NCBI RefSeq assembly: GCF_003711105.1
Contig: NZ_CP023865.1
Span: forward strand, 2,392,001-2,456,000
Reading direction: 5' to 3'
Source of the DNA: Actinoplanes teichomyceticus ATCC 31121
GTDB taxonomy: Bacteria; Actinomycetota; Actinomycetes; Mycobacteriales; Micromonosporaceae
Length of the DNA: 64,000 bases
A program made the position numbers and the translations under genes. The notes below the pieces were generated by a model that did no database searches, was not told the DNA's origin, and was given only the letters and a program-made list of their open reading frames with translations. Shown here one piece after another: positions 45,017 through 53,631 of this stretch. Position 1 is the first letter of the stretch, and each line of letters opens with the position of its first letter.

Positions 45017-45502
45017 GTGCCGACTCCCGATTTCATCCTGGAACTGCGCAAGAGCATAGGTACCGCACCGCTCTGGCTGTCCGGCGTCACCGCGGTGGTG
45101 CTGCACGAGGGCCGGATCCTGCTGAACCGCCGCTCCGACAACGGCCGGTGGGCGTTGCTGCACGGGATCCTGGAGCCGGGGGAGCAGCCCGGTGTCGCCG
45201 TCGTCCGCGAGGTCTTCGAGGAGACCGGCGTGACGGTATCGGTGGAGCGGCTGTCGAGTGTCTTCTCGCTGCCGCCCGGTGTCTGTGCCAACGGCGACCG
45301 GGTGCAGTTCCTGGACCTGACCTTCGTGTGCCGGCTGGTCGGCGGCGAGGCGCGGGTCAACGACGACGAGTCGCTGGCCGTCGCGTGGTTCCACCTCGAC
45401 ACGCTGCCCCCGATGGCCGAGGCCGACCGGTTCCTGCTGGACAAGGCCCTGGCGGCAGAGGCGTCACCGTGGTTCGTGACCGATCCCGGCGACCTACCGT
45501 GA
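45017..45502 (+). CDS. Nudix hydrolase
   Basis: 161 residues from GTG 45017, 2 nt after the GHMP gene. The Nudix box is complete: GILEPGEQPGVAVVREVFEETG. N-terminal TAPLWLSGVTAVVLHEGRILL is the usual first strand pair. It hydrolyses a nucleoside diphosphate derivative; in this setting it could cleave a nucleotide-activated intermediate or detoxify a by-product. The substrate is unknown. Confidence 0.9.
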   Translation: MPTPDFILELRKSIGTAPLWLSGVTAVVLHEGRILLNRRSDNGRWALLHGILEPGEQPGVAVVREVFEETGVTVSVERLSSVFSLPPGVCANGDRVQFLDLTFVCRLVGGEARVNDDESLAVAWFHLDTLPPMAEADRFLLDKALAAEASPWFVTDPGDLP

Positions 45503-45544
45503 CCAGCCGCCGCCGAGCCCGCGACGATACGAGAGGTGCCCGCC

Positions 45545-46762
45545 ATGGTCTCCTGGCGACCGGCGGCGGTTCTGCCGGTGATGCCCAGCCGGGGCTTGCG
45601 CCGGCTCATGCTGTCGGTTCTGGTGGACACCGCCGGGGCCGGCCTGTTCCTGCCGCTGAGCCTGTTGTTCCTGGTCGAGGTCAGAGCCATCGCGCCGGCC
45701 GTCGCGGGGACCGCCGTGACCGCCGGTTCCCTGGTGTCCTTCCTGGTGATTCCGGTCGCGGCCCGCCTGATCCAGCGATACGGCGCACGCCACTGCCTGA
45801 TGGCCAGCAACGTGCTGACCGCCGGGGGCTACGGCCTCTACTTCGTCGCTGACGGATTCGGCTCGGTGCTGGGCGCGGCGCTGCTGGTGATGAGCGCCGA
45901 CCGGCTGTACGGGGCGGCCTGGCCGACGGCGTTGGCACGCGTGGCGGACGGCGAGGAGCTGACGCGGTGGTTCTCGTTCGTCAATTTCGTGAAGACCGCG
46001 TGTCTGGGAACGGGCGCGGTCGCCGCCACCGGCCTGCTCGCCGTGGCCGGGCGCTCCGGCCTGTCGGTGGCGCTCGCCGTCAACGCGATCAGCTCGGTGG
46101 TGGCCGCGGCGGTGCTGGTCGGCGTCGCGCTGCCGGAGCGTGGAGCGGACCCGGCCGGTTCCGGCGGCGGCCGGTCCTCGGTGTGGTCGGCGCTGCGCGA
46201 TCAGCGCTTCCGCTCCCTGGTGCTCTCCCAGACCCTGCTCTCGTTCGCGTGGCTCATCCCCACCATCGCCTTTCCCGTCTACCTGGTCAGCGTGCTCGGG
46301 CTGCCCGCCTACTGGCCGACCCTGGTGGTGACGGCCCGGTACGCCGGCATCGCGGTGCTGCAGATGCCGTTGAGCCGGCTGACCGCGCGATCCACCCGTG
46401 CCCGGGTGCTGGCCGGCGCCATCGCACTGGCCGGGTGCGCGGTCGCCGTGACCGCCGCGATCCCGCTCCTGCCCGCCGCGTGCACCGGAGCCGCGGCGGT
46501 GCTGGTGGCCGCCCTTCTCGCGGTGGCCGAGCTGACCTCCAAACCGACCGCCGCGGCGGCTGCGGTACGGCTGGCGCCGCCCGGTGACGAGGGACCGTAC
46601 ATGGCGGTCTTCCAGCTCACGTGGACGGTGTCGTACGCGGTCGGGCCCGCGATCATCGGGATCGGCCTGGGCCGCCCGCTGCTGCTCTGGATCGGCATCG
46701 GGCTGGCGGTGCTCGGCAGCGGCGTGGCGCACCTGCACGGCCGGGCCCGGGTCCGTACCTGA
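45545..46762 (+). CDS. MFS transporter, probable product exporter (1)
   Basis: 405 residues and about 12 membrane helices. ATG 45545 follows GAGAGGT; GTG 45536 would add three residues. The loop after helix 2 (ARLIQRYGARHCLM) and the overall layout fit drug-efflux MFS proteins. It probably exports the cluster product or an intermediate. A second, unrelated MFS gene closes the operon. Confidence 0.85.
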   Translation: MVSWRPAAVLPVMPSRGLRRLMLSVLVDTAGAGLFLPLSLLFLVEVRAIAPAVAGTAVTAGSLVSFLVIPVAARLIQRYGARHCLMASNVLTAGGYGLYFVADGFGSVLGAALLVMSADRLYGAAWPTALARVADGEELTRWFSFVNFVKTACLGTGAVAATGLLAVAGRSGLSVALAVNAISSVVAAAVLVGVALPERGADPAGSGGGRSSVWSALRDQRFRSLVLSQTLLSFAWLIPTIAFPVYLVSVLGLPAYWPTLVVTARYAGIAVLQMPLSRLTARSTRARVLAGAIALAGCAVAVTAAIPLLPAACTGAAAVLVAALLAVAELTSKPTAAAAAVRLAPPGDEGPYMAVFQLTWTVSYAVGPAIIGIGLGRPLLLWIGIGLAVLGSGVAHLHGRARVRT

Positions 46763-46844
46763 GCTTCCCCCGCGCCTCGGCGGACCCGGATTGCGCCGGG
46801 CCGTCGCACATCGTCGGAGTTTCCTGTCTGGAGAGGAACGCATT

Positions 46845-47888
46845 TTGCTGTCGCATGACGGATACCTGCATCGTGCCGCCTCGCACCGGCCGTACTTCAG
46901 CCGCGACGGTGACACCTACCTGGCCGAGACACCGCTGCGCGACCTCCGCAAGGCGCACCAGCTGAGGGTGCTCTCGGAGGAGGACTTCGCGTTCTGGCAG
47001 ACCTACGGATACATCGTCGTGCGCGAGGCCGTCCCGTCGGAGCACGCGCGCCGGCTGCTCGCGTTCGCGTTCGCGTTCCAGGGGCTCGACCCGGACCGCC
47101 CGCAGACCTGGTACCCGGAGCGGGAGTACGCCTCGGAGCTGGAGCGCGACCTGTACATCTACGGGTTCGTCGAGGCCTACCAGCATCAGCTCATCTGGGA
47201 CAGCCGGCAGTCGCAGCGGGTCTACGACGCCTTCGTCGACGTGTGGGACGTCCCGGAGTTGTGGGTGACCCTGGACCGGCTGAACATCAATCCTCCGAAC
47301 GTCGGCAACCGGGACCGGGCACTCATCCCGGCGACCGATCGCGGCTTCGACATCGACCTGCACTGGGACGTCGACACGACCTTGCCGGTCATGCCGCAAC
47401 GGGTGCAGGGCCTCATCGCCCTCAACGACACCCGGCCGGAGCTGGGCGGCTTCCAGTGCTCGCCGGAGCTGTTCCGGCGCTTCGACCAGTGGCGCGTCCA
47501 GCAGCCCGCCGACCGCGATCCGGTGCGCCCGGACGTGGACCGGTCGGAGTTCCCGGTGATCCAGCCCGAGCTCCGGGCCGGTGATCTGCTCATCTGGAAC
47601 GGCCAGGTCGCGCACGGCGTGCTGCCGAACCGGTCCCGGGACGGCGTGCGCGCGGTCCAGTACCTGTCGATGATGCCGGCGCTGCCGGGACACCGGGAGT
47701 TGGTGCGCTCGCGCATCCGTTCCTGGCGGGAGCTGAGCACCCCCGAGTGGAACGCCACGCTGATCGGCGACCCGATCCGGCACGAATCCCAGCGGTACGG
47801 TCCGGCGAAGCTCACCGATCTGGGCGAACGGCTGCTGGGCTGCACACCGTGGGACACGGTGGCCGGGTCCGGGCCGCGGGAGCGGTGA
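46845..47888 (+). CDS. Phytanoyl-CoA dioxygenase-like Fe(II)/2-oxoglutarate enzyme
   Basis: 347 residues from TTG 46845, placed 7 nt after GAGAGGA. The iron triad is His173 and Asp175 (DLHWDVDTT) with His257 (WNGQVAHGVL), and Arg269 probably binds 2-oxoglutarate. It likely hydroxylates the cyclitol or its side chain, as the 2-oxoglutarate dioxygenase VldW does for validamycin B. The start gives a family-like N-terminus; the frame is open further upstream but without coding character. It overlaps the next gene (GTGA). Confidence 0.85.
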   Translation: MLSHDGYLHRAASHRPYFSRDGDTYLAETPLRDLRKAHQLRVLSEEDFAFWQTYGYIVVREAVPSEHARRLLAFAFAFQGLDPDRPQTWYPEREYASELERDLYIYGFVEAYQHQLIWDSRQSQRVYDAFVDVWDVPELWVTLDRLNINPPNVGNRDRALIPATDRGFDIDLHWDVDTTLPVMPQRVQGLIALNDTRPELGGFQCSPELFRRFDQWRVQQPADRDPVRPDVDRSEFPVIQPELRAGDLLIWNGQVAHGVLPNRSRDGVRAVQYLSMMPALPGHRELVRSRIRSWRELSTPEWNATLIGDPIRHESQRYGPAKLTDLGERLLGCTPWDTVAGSGPRER

Positions 47889-49207
47889 GCCGCGACATGC
47901 GCCGCATCTGTCTGGCCCTGCCCACGCACCGCTCGTGCGGCCCGGTGATCAGCGCCGTGGCGGCGGAAGCGGCCCACGCCGCCCGGACGTTCGCCGTCGA
48001 GGTGACCATGCTCGTCCTCGACTCCGCCGATCCGGTGGCGTACGCCGGGCATGCCGCGGTGATCGCGGCACTGCCGGCGGCGCCCGGCGTCCACGTCGTC
48101 CACCTGGACGAGGCGGCGCAGCAGCGCTTCCTGTCCCGTGTGACCGTGGCGGCCGAGGTGACGAAGCCCGATCTGGTCAACGCCCTGATGCTGCCGGACG
48201 GGGTGTCGTACGGCGCCTGCACGAACCGGGCCTTCCTGATCGCCGCCGCCCTCGGATGCGAGTCCGTGCACCGGCGTGACTCCGACTTCGCCTACCAGCG
48301 ACATGCCGGCGCCGAGGTCTTCCCGATCGACCAGGAGCTGCGCTTCCTCGGCCGGCCCGCCGCGCAGGCGGCCACCGGGGTCACCGAGGTCCGGTTGGCG
48401 GCGGCGGACCGGGACAAGCCGGTGGTGCTGGTGGGCGGCTCGTTCGTGGGCGACCTGTCAGTCGACATCGACGACGTCCGGCAGCGCGACCCGCAGGCGT
48501 ACCACGACATCGTCAGCCTCTGGGCGCCCGAGGACGCCTCGGCACGGGTCCGGCGAGACCTGGTCGCGGAGTCCTTCACCGGCGCCGGAACGCGTCCGTT
48601 CAGCGGTGACCACACCGTGCTGGATCTGGTGGATCCCATGCGGGTGGACATGTGCAACATCAGCTTCCACCAGGTCCAGGAGCGCGTCCCGCTGCCGCCG
48701 ATGACCGAGACGATAGGCAGCGACTACTTCCTCATCCACCTGGTACGCAACAGCCGGCTGCCCGGGGTGCTGCACAACCGGCACATCGTCAACTTCCACA
48801 CCCCGGACCGCCGGGCGTTGCCGGCGTTCCTGGCGTACCAGCTGCGCCTGGCCAAGTTCTTCCTCTCCATGCACTACCTGCACGTGATCTATCGGCGGAT
48901 GGCGCAGGCCGGGGAGGCGCTGCTCGACGAGCGGCACCGCCCACGCAGCGCGGCGGTCGCCGGCCTGGTCCGCGACGCGGTGCTGCTCGACCGCACCGCC
49001 AACGTCCGGCGGTTGCACCAGCTCGACAGCGCCTACCGCAGGCTGGGCGGCCGGTACACGGCCGCGGCCGACCGGCTGGCCGGACGCCGCGACGCGTTGC
49101 TGGCGGAGGTCGCCCAGGACTTCGAGGACTTCGCGGTGCTGATCGAGGCGTGGGGTCCGCTGATCCGCGCGAGCCGGTCGATCGGCGCCGGGGAGCTGCG
49201 GAGATGA
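47885..49207 (+). CDS. DUF6271-like protein with GT-A-like features
   Basis: 440 residues from GTG 47885. The N-terminus (MRRICLALPTHRSCGPVISAV) and ACTNRAFLIAAALGCESVHRRDSDF resemble the DUF6271 family by memory. The RRDSD motif after a nucleotide-binding-like first half is reminiscent of the DxD metal site of GT-A glycosyltransferases. The C-terminal half is mostly helical. No function is established. It lies between the dioxygenase and the PLP decarboxylase with 4-nt overlaps on both sides, which points to a shared tailoring step. Confidence 0.7.
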   Translation: MSRDMRRICLALPTHRSCGPVISAVAAEAAHAARTFAVEVTMLVLDSADPVAYAGHAAVIAALPAAPGVHVVHLDEAAQQRFLSRVTVAAEVTKPDLVNALMLPDGVSYGACTNRAFLIAAALGCESVHRRDSDFAYQRHAGAEVFPIDQELRFLGRPAAQAATGVTEVRLAAADRDKPVVLVGGSFVGDLSVDIDDVRQRDPQAYHDIVSLWAPEDASARVRRDLVAESFTGAGTRPFSGDHTVLDLVDPMRVDMCNISFHQVQERVPLPPMTETIGSDYFLIHLVRNSRLPGVLHNRHIVNFHTPDRRALPAFLAYQLRLAKFFLSMHYLHVIYRRMAQAGEALLDERHRPRSAAVAGLVRDAVLLDRTANVRRLHQLDSAYRRLGGRYTAAADRLAGRRDALLAEVAQDFEDFAVLIEAWGPLIRASRSIGAGELRR

Positions 49208-50406
49208 CGATGGCCGCATCCCGACTGCTGCGTTCCGCGCTGGCCGCCGCCACGGAGGACCAGCTCGTCATCGATCTGTCCGGGGTCTCGGCGACGTACC
49301 GGGCGCTGACCGGCGAGCTGCCCGGCGTCCGGGTACGGTTCGCGGTCAAGGCGTGCCCGGTCGACGAGGTCCTCGCGGCGCTCGCCGCCGACGGGGCGGG
49401 TTTCGACGCGGCGAGCCCCAACGAGATCCGCCAGGCGCTGCGCACCGGGGTGCCCGCCGGCCGGATCCACTACGGCAACACCATCAAGTCGGACCGGGAC
49501 ATCGCGGCCGCCCACCGGCTCGGCGTCCGGGACTTCGCGACCGACAGCGAGGCCGATGTCCGGGCGATCGCCCGGCACGCGCCGGGCGCACGCGTGTTCT
49601 GCCGGCTCGCCACCAGCGGGGCGGGCGCGTTGTGGGGGCTGAGCGAGAAGTTCGGCTGCACGACCGGTGAGGCCGTGGCGGCGTTGTGCTCGGCGCGGGA
49701 GCACGGACTCACGCCGGCGGGCCTCTCACTGCACGTCGGCTCCCAGCAGATGAGCGCACGTGCCTGGGACGACGCCTTCGCGGCCCTGGCCGTCACCGTC
49801 CGCGCGCTCGATGCCCGCGGCGTGCGGCTCGACCACGTCAATCTCGGTGGTGGCCTGCCCGCCGCGGGTTACCTGGACCGGCGTGGCCGGGCGCTGACGC
49901 CGCGGACCGGCCGGATGCTGGCCACGATCCGCGCCGGGATGCGCCGGCTCCGGGAGATTGCCCCGGCCCCGCTCGCCTTCGTGGTGGAACCGGGCCGATA
50001 TCTGGTGGCCGAGCACGGCGCCATCCGCGCCCACGTGGTCCGGCTGACCCGCCGGCGGCACCGCGACGGCGGTGACCGGCACTGGCTGTACCTGAGCTGT
50101 GGCCGCTTCAACGGCCTGTACGAGACCGATCAGCTGCGGTACCGGCTGGAGTTCCCGGATCACCGGACCGGTCGGCTGGTTGCCGCCGTGGTCGCCGGGC
50201 CCACCTGCGACAGCGATGACATCGTCGCCGACCGCGCGTCGGTGCCCCGCGAGCTGCGATCCGGGGACCCGGTCTGGATCTTCGCCACCGGCGCCTACTC
50301 GCTCAGCTACGCCACGCGGGGCTTCAACGGCTTCGACCCGCTGCCGTATCGAGCCGTGCGGGACACCCCGGTCCTGGCCGGATGCGCGGGGAGCCGGGCG
50401 TCATGA
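49204..50406 (+). CDS. Fold-type III PLP decarboxylase (ornithine/diaminopimelate type, BtrK-like)
   Basis: 400 residues from ATG 49204 (ATGA overlap). The PLP lysine is Lys49 in RFAVKACP, typical of alanine-racemase-fold decarboxylases. LSLHVGSQQ, VNLGGGLP, VEPGRYLVA and the dimer-partner motif GPTCDSDDIV are all present. It may decarboxylate an amino acid, free or carrier-bound, to make an amine side chain. BtrK of butirosin acts on acyl-carrier-bound glutamate, but no carrier protein or ligase gene is seen here, so a free amino acid is more likely. Confidence 0.87.
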   Translation: MTMAASRLLRSALAAATEDQLVIDLSGVSATYRALTGELPGVRVRFAVKACPVDEVLAALAADGAGFDAASPNEIRQALRTGVPAGRIHYGNTIKSDRDIAAAHRLGVRDFATDSEADVRAIARHAPGARVFCRLATSGAGALWGLSEKFGCTTGEAVAALCSAREHGLTPAGLSLHVGSQQMSARAWDDAFAALAVTVRALDARGVRLDHVNLGGGLPAAGYLDRRGRALTPRTGRMLATIRAGMRRLREIAPAPLAFVVEPGRYLVAEHGAIRAHVVRLTRRRHRDGGDRHWLYLSCGRFNGLYETDQLRYRLEFPDHRTGRLVAAVVAGPTCDSDDIVADRASVPRELRSGDPVWIFATGAYSLSYATRGFNGFDPLPYRAVRDTPVLAGCAGSRAS

Positions 50407-50903
50407 CACCGGTCGTACGGCGCCTCACCGCGGCCGACTGGCCCCGCGTCATCGCGCTGGAGAGCGAGGCGTACCGCGGCCGCGGGCTGTCGGAGAGCCC
50501 CGCCGCGCTGCGGTCGCGGGCGCGCGTCTCCCCGTCCACCGCGCTGGTCGTCGACATCGGCGGCGAGGTCGCCGGGTACCTGCTCGCGCTGCCCTACCCG
50601 CCGTCCGGCTGCCCGGACCTCACCCGCTGTGAGACGGCCGTCCACCGGTCGGCCAACCTGCACCTGCACGACCTGGTCGTCGCCGGGCGTGCGCGCCGCA
50701 CCGGCCTGGGCGGCCTGCTGCTGGGCCACCTCGTGCGGCAGGCGCGCGATGCCGGCTGCGAGCGGATCTCGCTGGTCTCCGTCGCCGGAAGCAGCCGGTT
50801 CTGGGCCGCCCGGGGCTTCGTCGCGCAGCCCGGCGTGCGCGTGCCACCCGGCTACGGCGCCGGAGCGATGTACATGAGCCGACGTCTCGACAAGGAGGGC
50901 TGA
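50403..50903 (+). CDS. GNAT-family N-acetyltransferase
   Basis: 166 residues from ATG 50403 (ATGA overlap). The single GNAT domain has the acetyl-CoA loop RARRTGLGGLLLGHLV (motif A) and the C-terminal FWAARGFVAQPG. It probably acylates an amine made by the adjacent decarboxylase or aminotransferase, or takes part in resistance. It is coupled to the decarboxylase gene and precedes the exporter gene by 6 nt. Confidence 0.88.
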   Translation: MTPVVRRLTAADWPRVIALESEAYRGRGLSESPAALRSRARVSPSTALVVDIGGEVAGYLLALPYPPSGCPDLTRCETAVHRSANLHLHDLVVAGRARRTGLGGLLLGHLVRQARDAGCERISLVSVAGSSRFWAARGFVAQPGVRVPPGYGAGAMYMSRRLDKEG

Positions 50904-50909
50904 CCCGTC

Positions 50910-52130
50910 ATGCCGTACCTCAGCGATCCGTTCCGCCGGGCACAGGTGGCCACCGGCGCGCTCTTCTGCTTTCTCGGTTTCCAGTACGGCAGCTGGGTGT
51001 CCCGGGTGCCCAGCCTGCAGGACCGGCTGGACCTCGACGACCGGGAAGTCGGCCTGCTCCTGCTGGCTCCCGGCGTCGGCGCGGCCGTCTCGTTCGCCGC
51101 GGTGGCCTGGCTGATGCGCCGCCTCGGCTCCCGCCGTCTGGCGACCTGCGCGGCCCTGGCGCTGCTCGCCGTGCTGGCGGTGCTGCCCGTCGCGGTGACG
51201 TATCCGCTCGCGCTGGTGATCCTTCTCGGCGACGGCGTCGCCGTCGCGTGCCTGAACGTCGCCATGAACGCTCAGGCGGCGGCACTGGAGGCGCGGTACC
51301 AGCGGACGACCATGGCGAAACTGCACGCCGTGTTCAGCGCGGGGGTGTTCAGCGCCGCGCTGCTCGCCTCCGCGGCGACGGCGGTGAGCCGGACACTGGC
51401 GGTGCATTTCACGCTGGCCGGCCTGATCCTGGTGCTGTTGCTGATCGCCGCCACGACCGGGACGGCGCCGGCCGACCGGCATCCGGCGGCGCCCGCCGCG
51501 GGGGAGCGCGGACGCCTTCGCGGATTCGTGCCCTCGCTGACGGCGGTCGTACTCACCCTGGCCATGGTGCTGGCCGAGCTCACCGAGGGGGCGATGAACG
51601 ACTGGTCGGCGCTCTATCTGCGCGATGTGGCCCACGCGGCCCCGGCGCTGACCCCGCTGGGCATCGCCGTCGTTTCCGCCGTGATGCTGGTGGCCCGGGT
51701 GTTCGCCGACGGCTGGCGTAAACGCTGGGGCGACAAGCGGGTCGTCGTGGCCGGCGTCGCGGTGGCCTCGGGTGGGCTCGGCTCGGCGTTGCTGCTCGGG
51801 GGCGCGGTGCCGGCCTTCGCCGGGTTCGCGTGTGTCGGTCTGGGCATGGCCGCCGTGACACCGTGCCTCTACGTCGCCGCGGCGCGCCTCGGCCCGCAGA
51901 CACTCGCGCTGGTCGCCTCGGCGGGCACGGTGGGCCTGCTGGCCGGGCCACCCCTGATCGGGTTCGTCGCGCACGCCGCCGGCCTGGTGTGGGGCATGAG
52001 CGTGGTGGTTATCGCGGCCCTCGCGCTCGCCGCCTGCGTCGGACCGGTCCGCTGGCCCGCCGAGGAACGGGCGCCGGCCGGCCCGGGAGCCGGCTCCGCG
52101 GATCGCGCGGCCGGTCTCAGCGGCTCCTGA
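50910..52130 (+). CDS. MFS transporter, probable product exporter (2)
   Basis: 406 residues and 12 membrane helices. FLGFQYGSWVSRVPSLQDRLDL and the mid-protein LTEGAMNDWSALYLRD fit the Fucose permease/YbjJ-like MFS group. It is the last gene of the operon. The stop is followed by the convergent histidine kinase gene 56 nt away, which marks the right border of the cluster. Confidence 0.88.
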   Translation: MPYLSDPFRRAQVATGALFCFLGFQYGSWVSRVPSLQDRLDLDDREVGLLLLAPGVGAAVSFAAVAWLMRRLGSRRLATCAALALLAVLAVLPVAVTYPLALVILLGDGVAVACLNVAMNAQAAALEARYQRTTMAKLHAVFSAGVFSAALLASAATAVSRTLAVHFTLAGLILVLLLIAATTGTAPADRHPAAPAAGERGRLRGFVPSLTAVVLTLAMVLAELTEGAMNDWSALYLRDVAHAAPALTPLGIAVVSAVMLVARVFADGWRKRWGDKRVVVAGVAVASGGLGSALLLGGAVPAFAGFACVGLGMAAVTPCLYVAAARLGPQTLALVASAGTVGLLAGPPLIGFVAHAAGLVWGMSVVVIAALALAACVGPVRWPAEERAPAGPGAGSADRAAGLSGS

Positions 52131-52186
52131 CCGGCCCGTACCGGGTCGGCCGTGGCTCCGCGGCCCGGCCCGGCCCGGCCGCGCGA

Positions 52187-53413
52187 TCAGCCGGTGCCGG
52201 TGGGGATGGTGATGCAGACGGTGGCGCCGCCGCCCGGGGTGTCGCCGATCTGAAGCCGTCCACCGTGGGTGTGCACCAGGCGGGTGCAGGTGGACAGGCC
52301 GATCCCGTGTCCGGGGCTGTGCCCGGGGTTGAGGCGGGTGAACGGTCGGGTCACCTGTTCGCGCTGGTCGGCGGGGATGCCGATGCCGTTGTCGGCGACG
52401 CAGACGCGGTACCACGCGGGGTCGGTGGTGGCGGTGACGGTGATCTGGCAGCGCCGCTGCGGATGGCGGTACTTGACCGCGTTGCCGATGAGGTTCTGCA
52501 GCAGGATGTGCCATTGGGTGCGGTCGCCGGGCACGGTGGGCAGTTCGCCCACGGTCACCTCGGCGTCCGCCTCCATGATCTGTACGGCCAGGTCGTCGAG
52601 GACCTGGCGGGTGATCTCGGCGAGGTCCACGTCGACGGGGTCGCCGGCGTTGGCCGCGGTGGCCTGGGCGAGCACGTCGTCGATGAGCGTGCCCATCCGC
52701 AGCGCCGCGGCGGAGACGCGGTCGGTGCACCAGGAGGCGTCGGCGTCGGCGTTCACCGTGGGCATCAGGCGCAGCTCGGCGGTGTAGGCCAGGATGCCGG
52801 TCAGCGGGCTGCGCAGGTCGTGCGCGAGCTGGGCGGCGAAGTGTCGCAACGTCTCGTTCGTGCCCTCCAGCGCGGCGCGGGTGCGCTGGTGCTGGCGCAA
52901 CAGGTCGGCCACCAGGAACCCGTGCCGGCGCAGCTCCAGCACGTCGACGGCCATCCGGGCGAGCCGGTCCAGGGCCGCCCGCTGCTGCTCGCCGAGCACG
53001 CGGGGGACTTCGTCGAACACACACAGCGTGCCCAGCACGAACCCGTCCGGGGCGCGCAGCTGGGTGGAGCCGTAGAAGCGGAACCGCTGGAACTGGCCGG
53101 TGACGAACGGGTTGGCCACGAATCTCGGGTCGGCGCGGGCGTCCTCGACGTACATCGGCTCCGGGGTGACCATGGCGACCGAGCACATCGAGTCCTCGCG
53201 GCGGCACATCGCGGTGTCGATGCCGACGGCGGCGACCTGGTGCTGATGCTCGGCGTCGATGACGAACAGGATCGAGATCGGGACCTGGCACAGCTGCGCG
53301 GCCAGCTCCACGACCGCCTGCAGGTCCGGCTCGGGCGGGCCGTCGAACAGGTGATAGCGCGCCAGCGCCGCCGTGGCCTGCGCCCGCTTGTCCGTCGGTG
53401 GTATCGGGGTCAC
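52187..53413 (-). CDS. GAF-domain sensor histidine kinase
   Basis: 408 residues, with no membrane segment. A GAF domain (about 30-165, SMCSVAMVTPEPMYVEDARADPRF) is followed by the phospho-acceptor His198 (QLAHDLRSPL) and an HATPase domain (NLIGNAVKYR, DNGIGIP, GHGIGLSTC). It is therefore a soluble kinase. No response regulator gene is adjacent, so it is an orphan here. It is convergent with the cluster and divergent from the GH92 gene, and probably unrelated to both. Confidence 0.9.
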   Translation of the reverse strand: MTPIPPTDKRAQATAALARYHLFDGPPEPDLQAVVELAAQLCQVPISILFVIDAEHQHQVAAVGIDTAMCRREDSMCSVAMVTPEPMYVEDARADPRFVANPFVTGQFQRFRFYGSTQLRAPDGFVLGTLCVFDEVPRVLGEQQRAALDRLARMAVDVLELRRHGFLVADLLRQHQRTRAALEGTNETLRHFAAQLAHDLRSPLTGILAYTAELRLMPTVNADADASWCTDRVSAAALRMGTLIDDVLAQATAANAGDPVDVDLAEITRQVLDDLAVQIMEADAEVTVGELPTVPGDRTQWHILLQNLIGNAVKYRHPQRRCQITVTATTDPAWYRVCVADNGIGIPADQREQVTRPFTRLNPGHSPGHGIGLSTCTRLVHTHGGRLQIGDTPGGGATVCITIPTGTG

Positions 53414-53550
53414 CGTGGTCGCCTCTCGCCAGCTCGTGTCTCGCAGCGCCCGCGCACCTCACCGTACGCCCGGCGCGCGGCGCGGTGGCCGGAACCGATC
53501 GAGCGCGCCGCACTCTTCAGGAGGTTTCCAGTAAGTTTCCGCATCGATAT

Positions 53551-53564
53551 TGACAACGTTGTCA
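53551..53564. promoter_or_regulatory. LacI-type operator candidate before GH92 gene
   Basis: TGACAACGTTGTCA is a perfect 14-bp palindrome with the central CG typical of LacI-family operators. It sits 68 nt upstream of the GH92 ATG. No LacI gene lies in the window. Confidence 0.75.
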
Positions 53565-53631
53565 GGAGCGGGTGACGCTGGCGATCTCTCGTGCCGGCAT
53601 CCACTGTGCACCCGCGCCCCTTGGAGTACGC

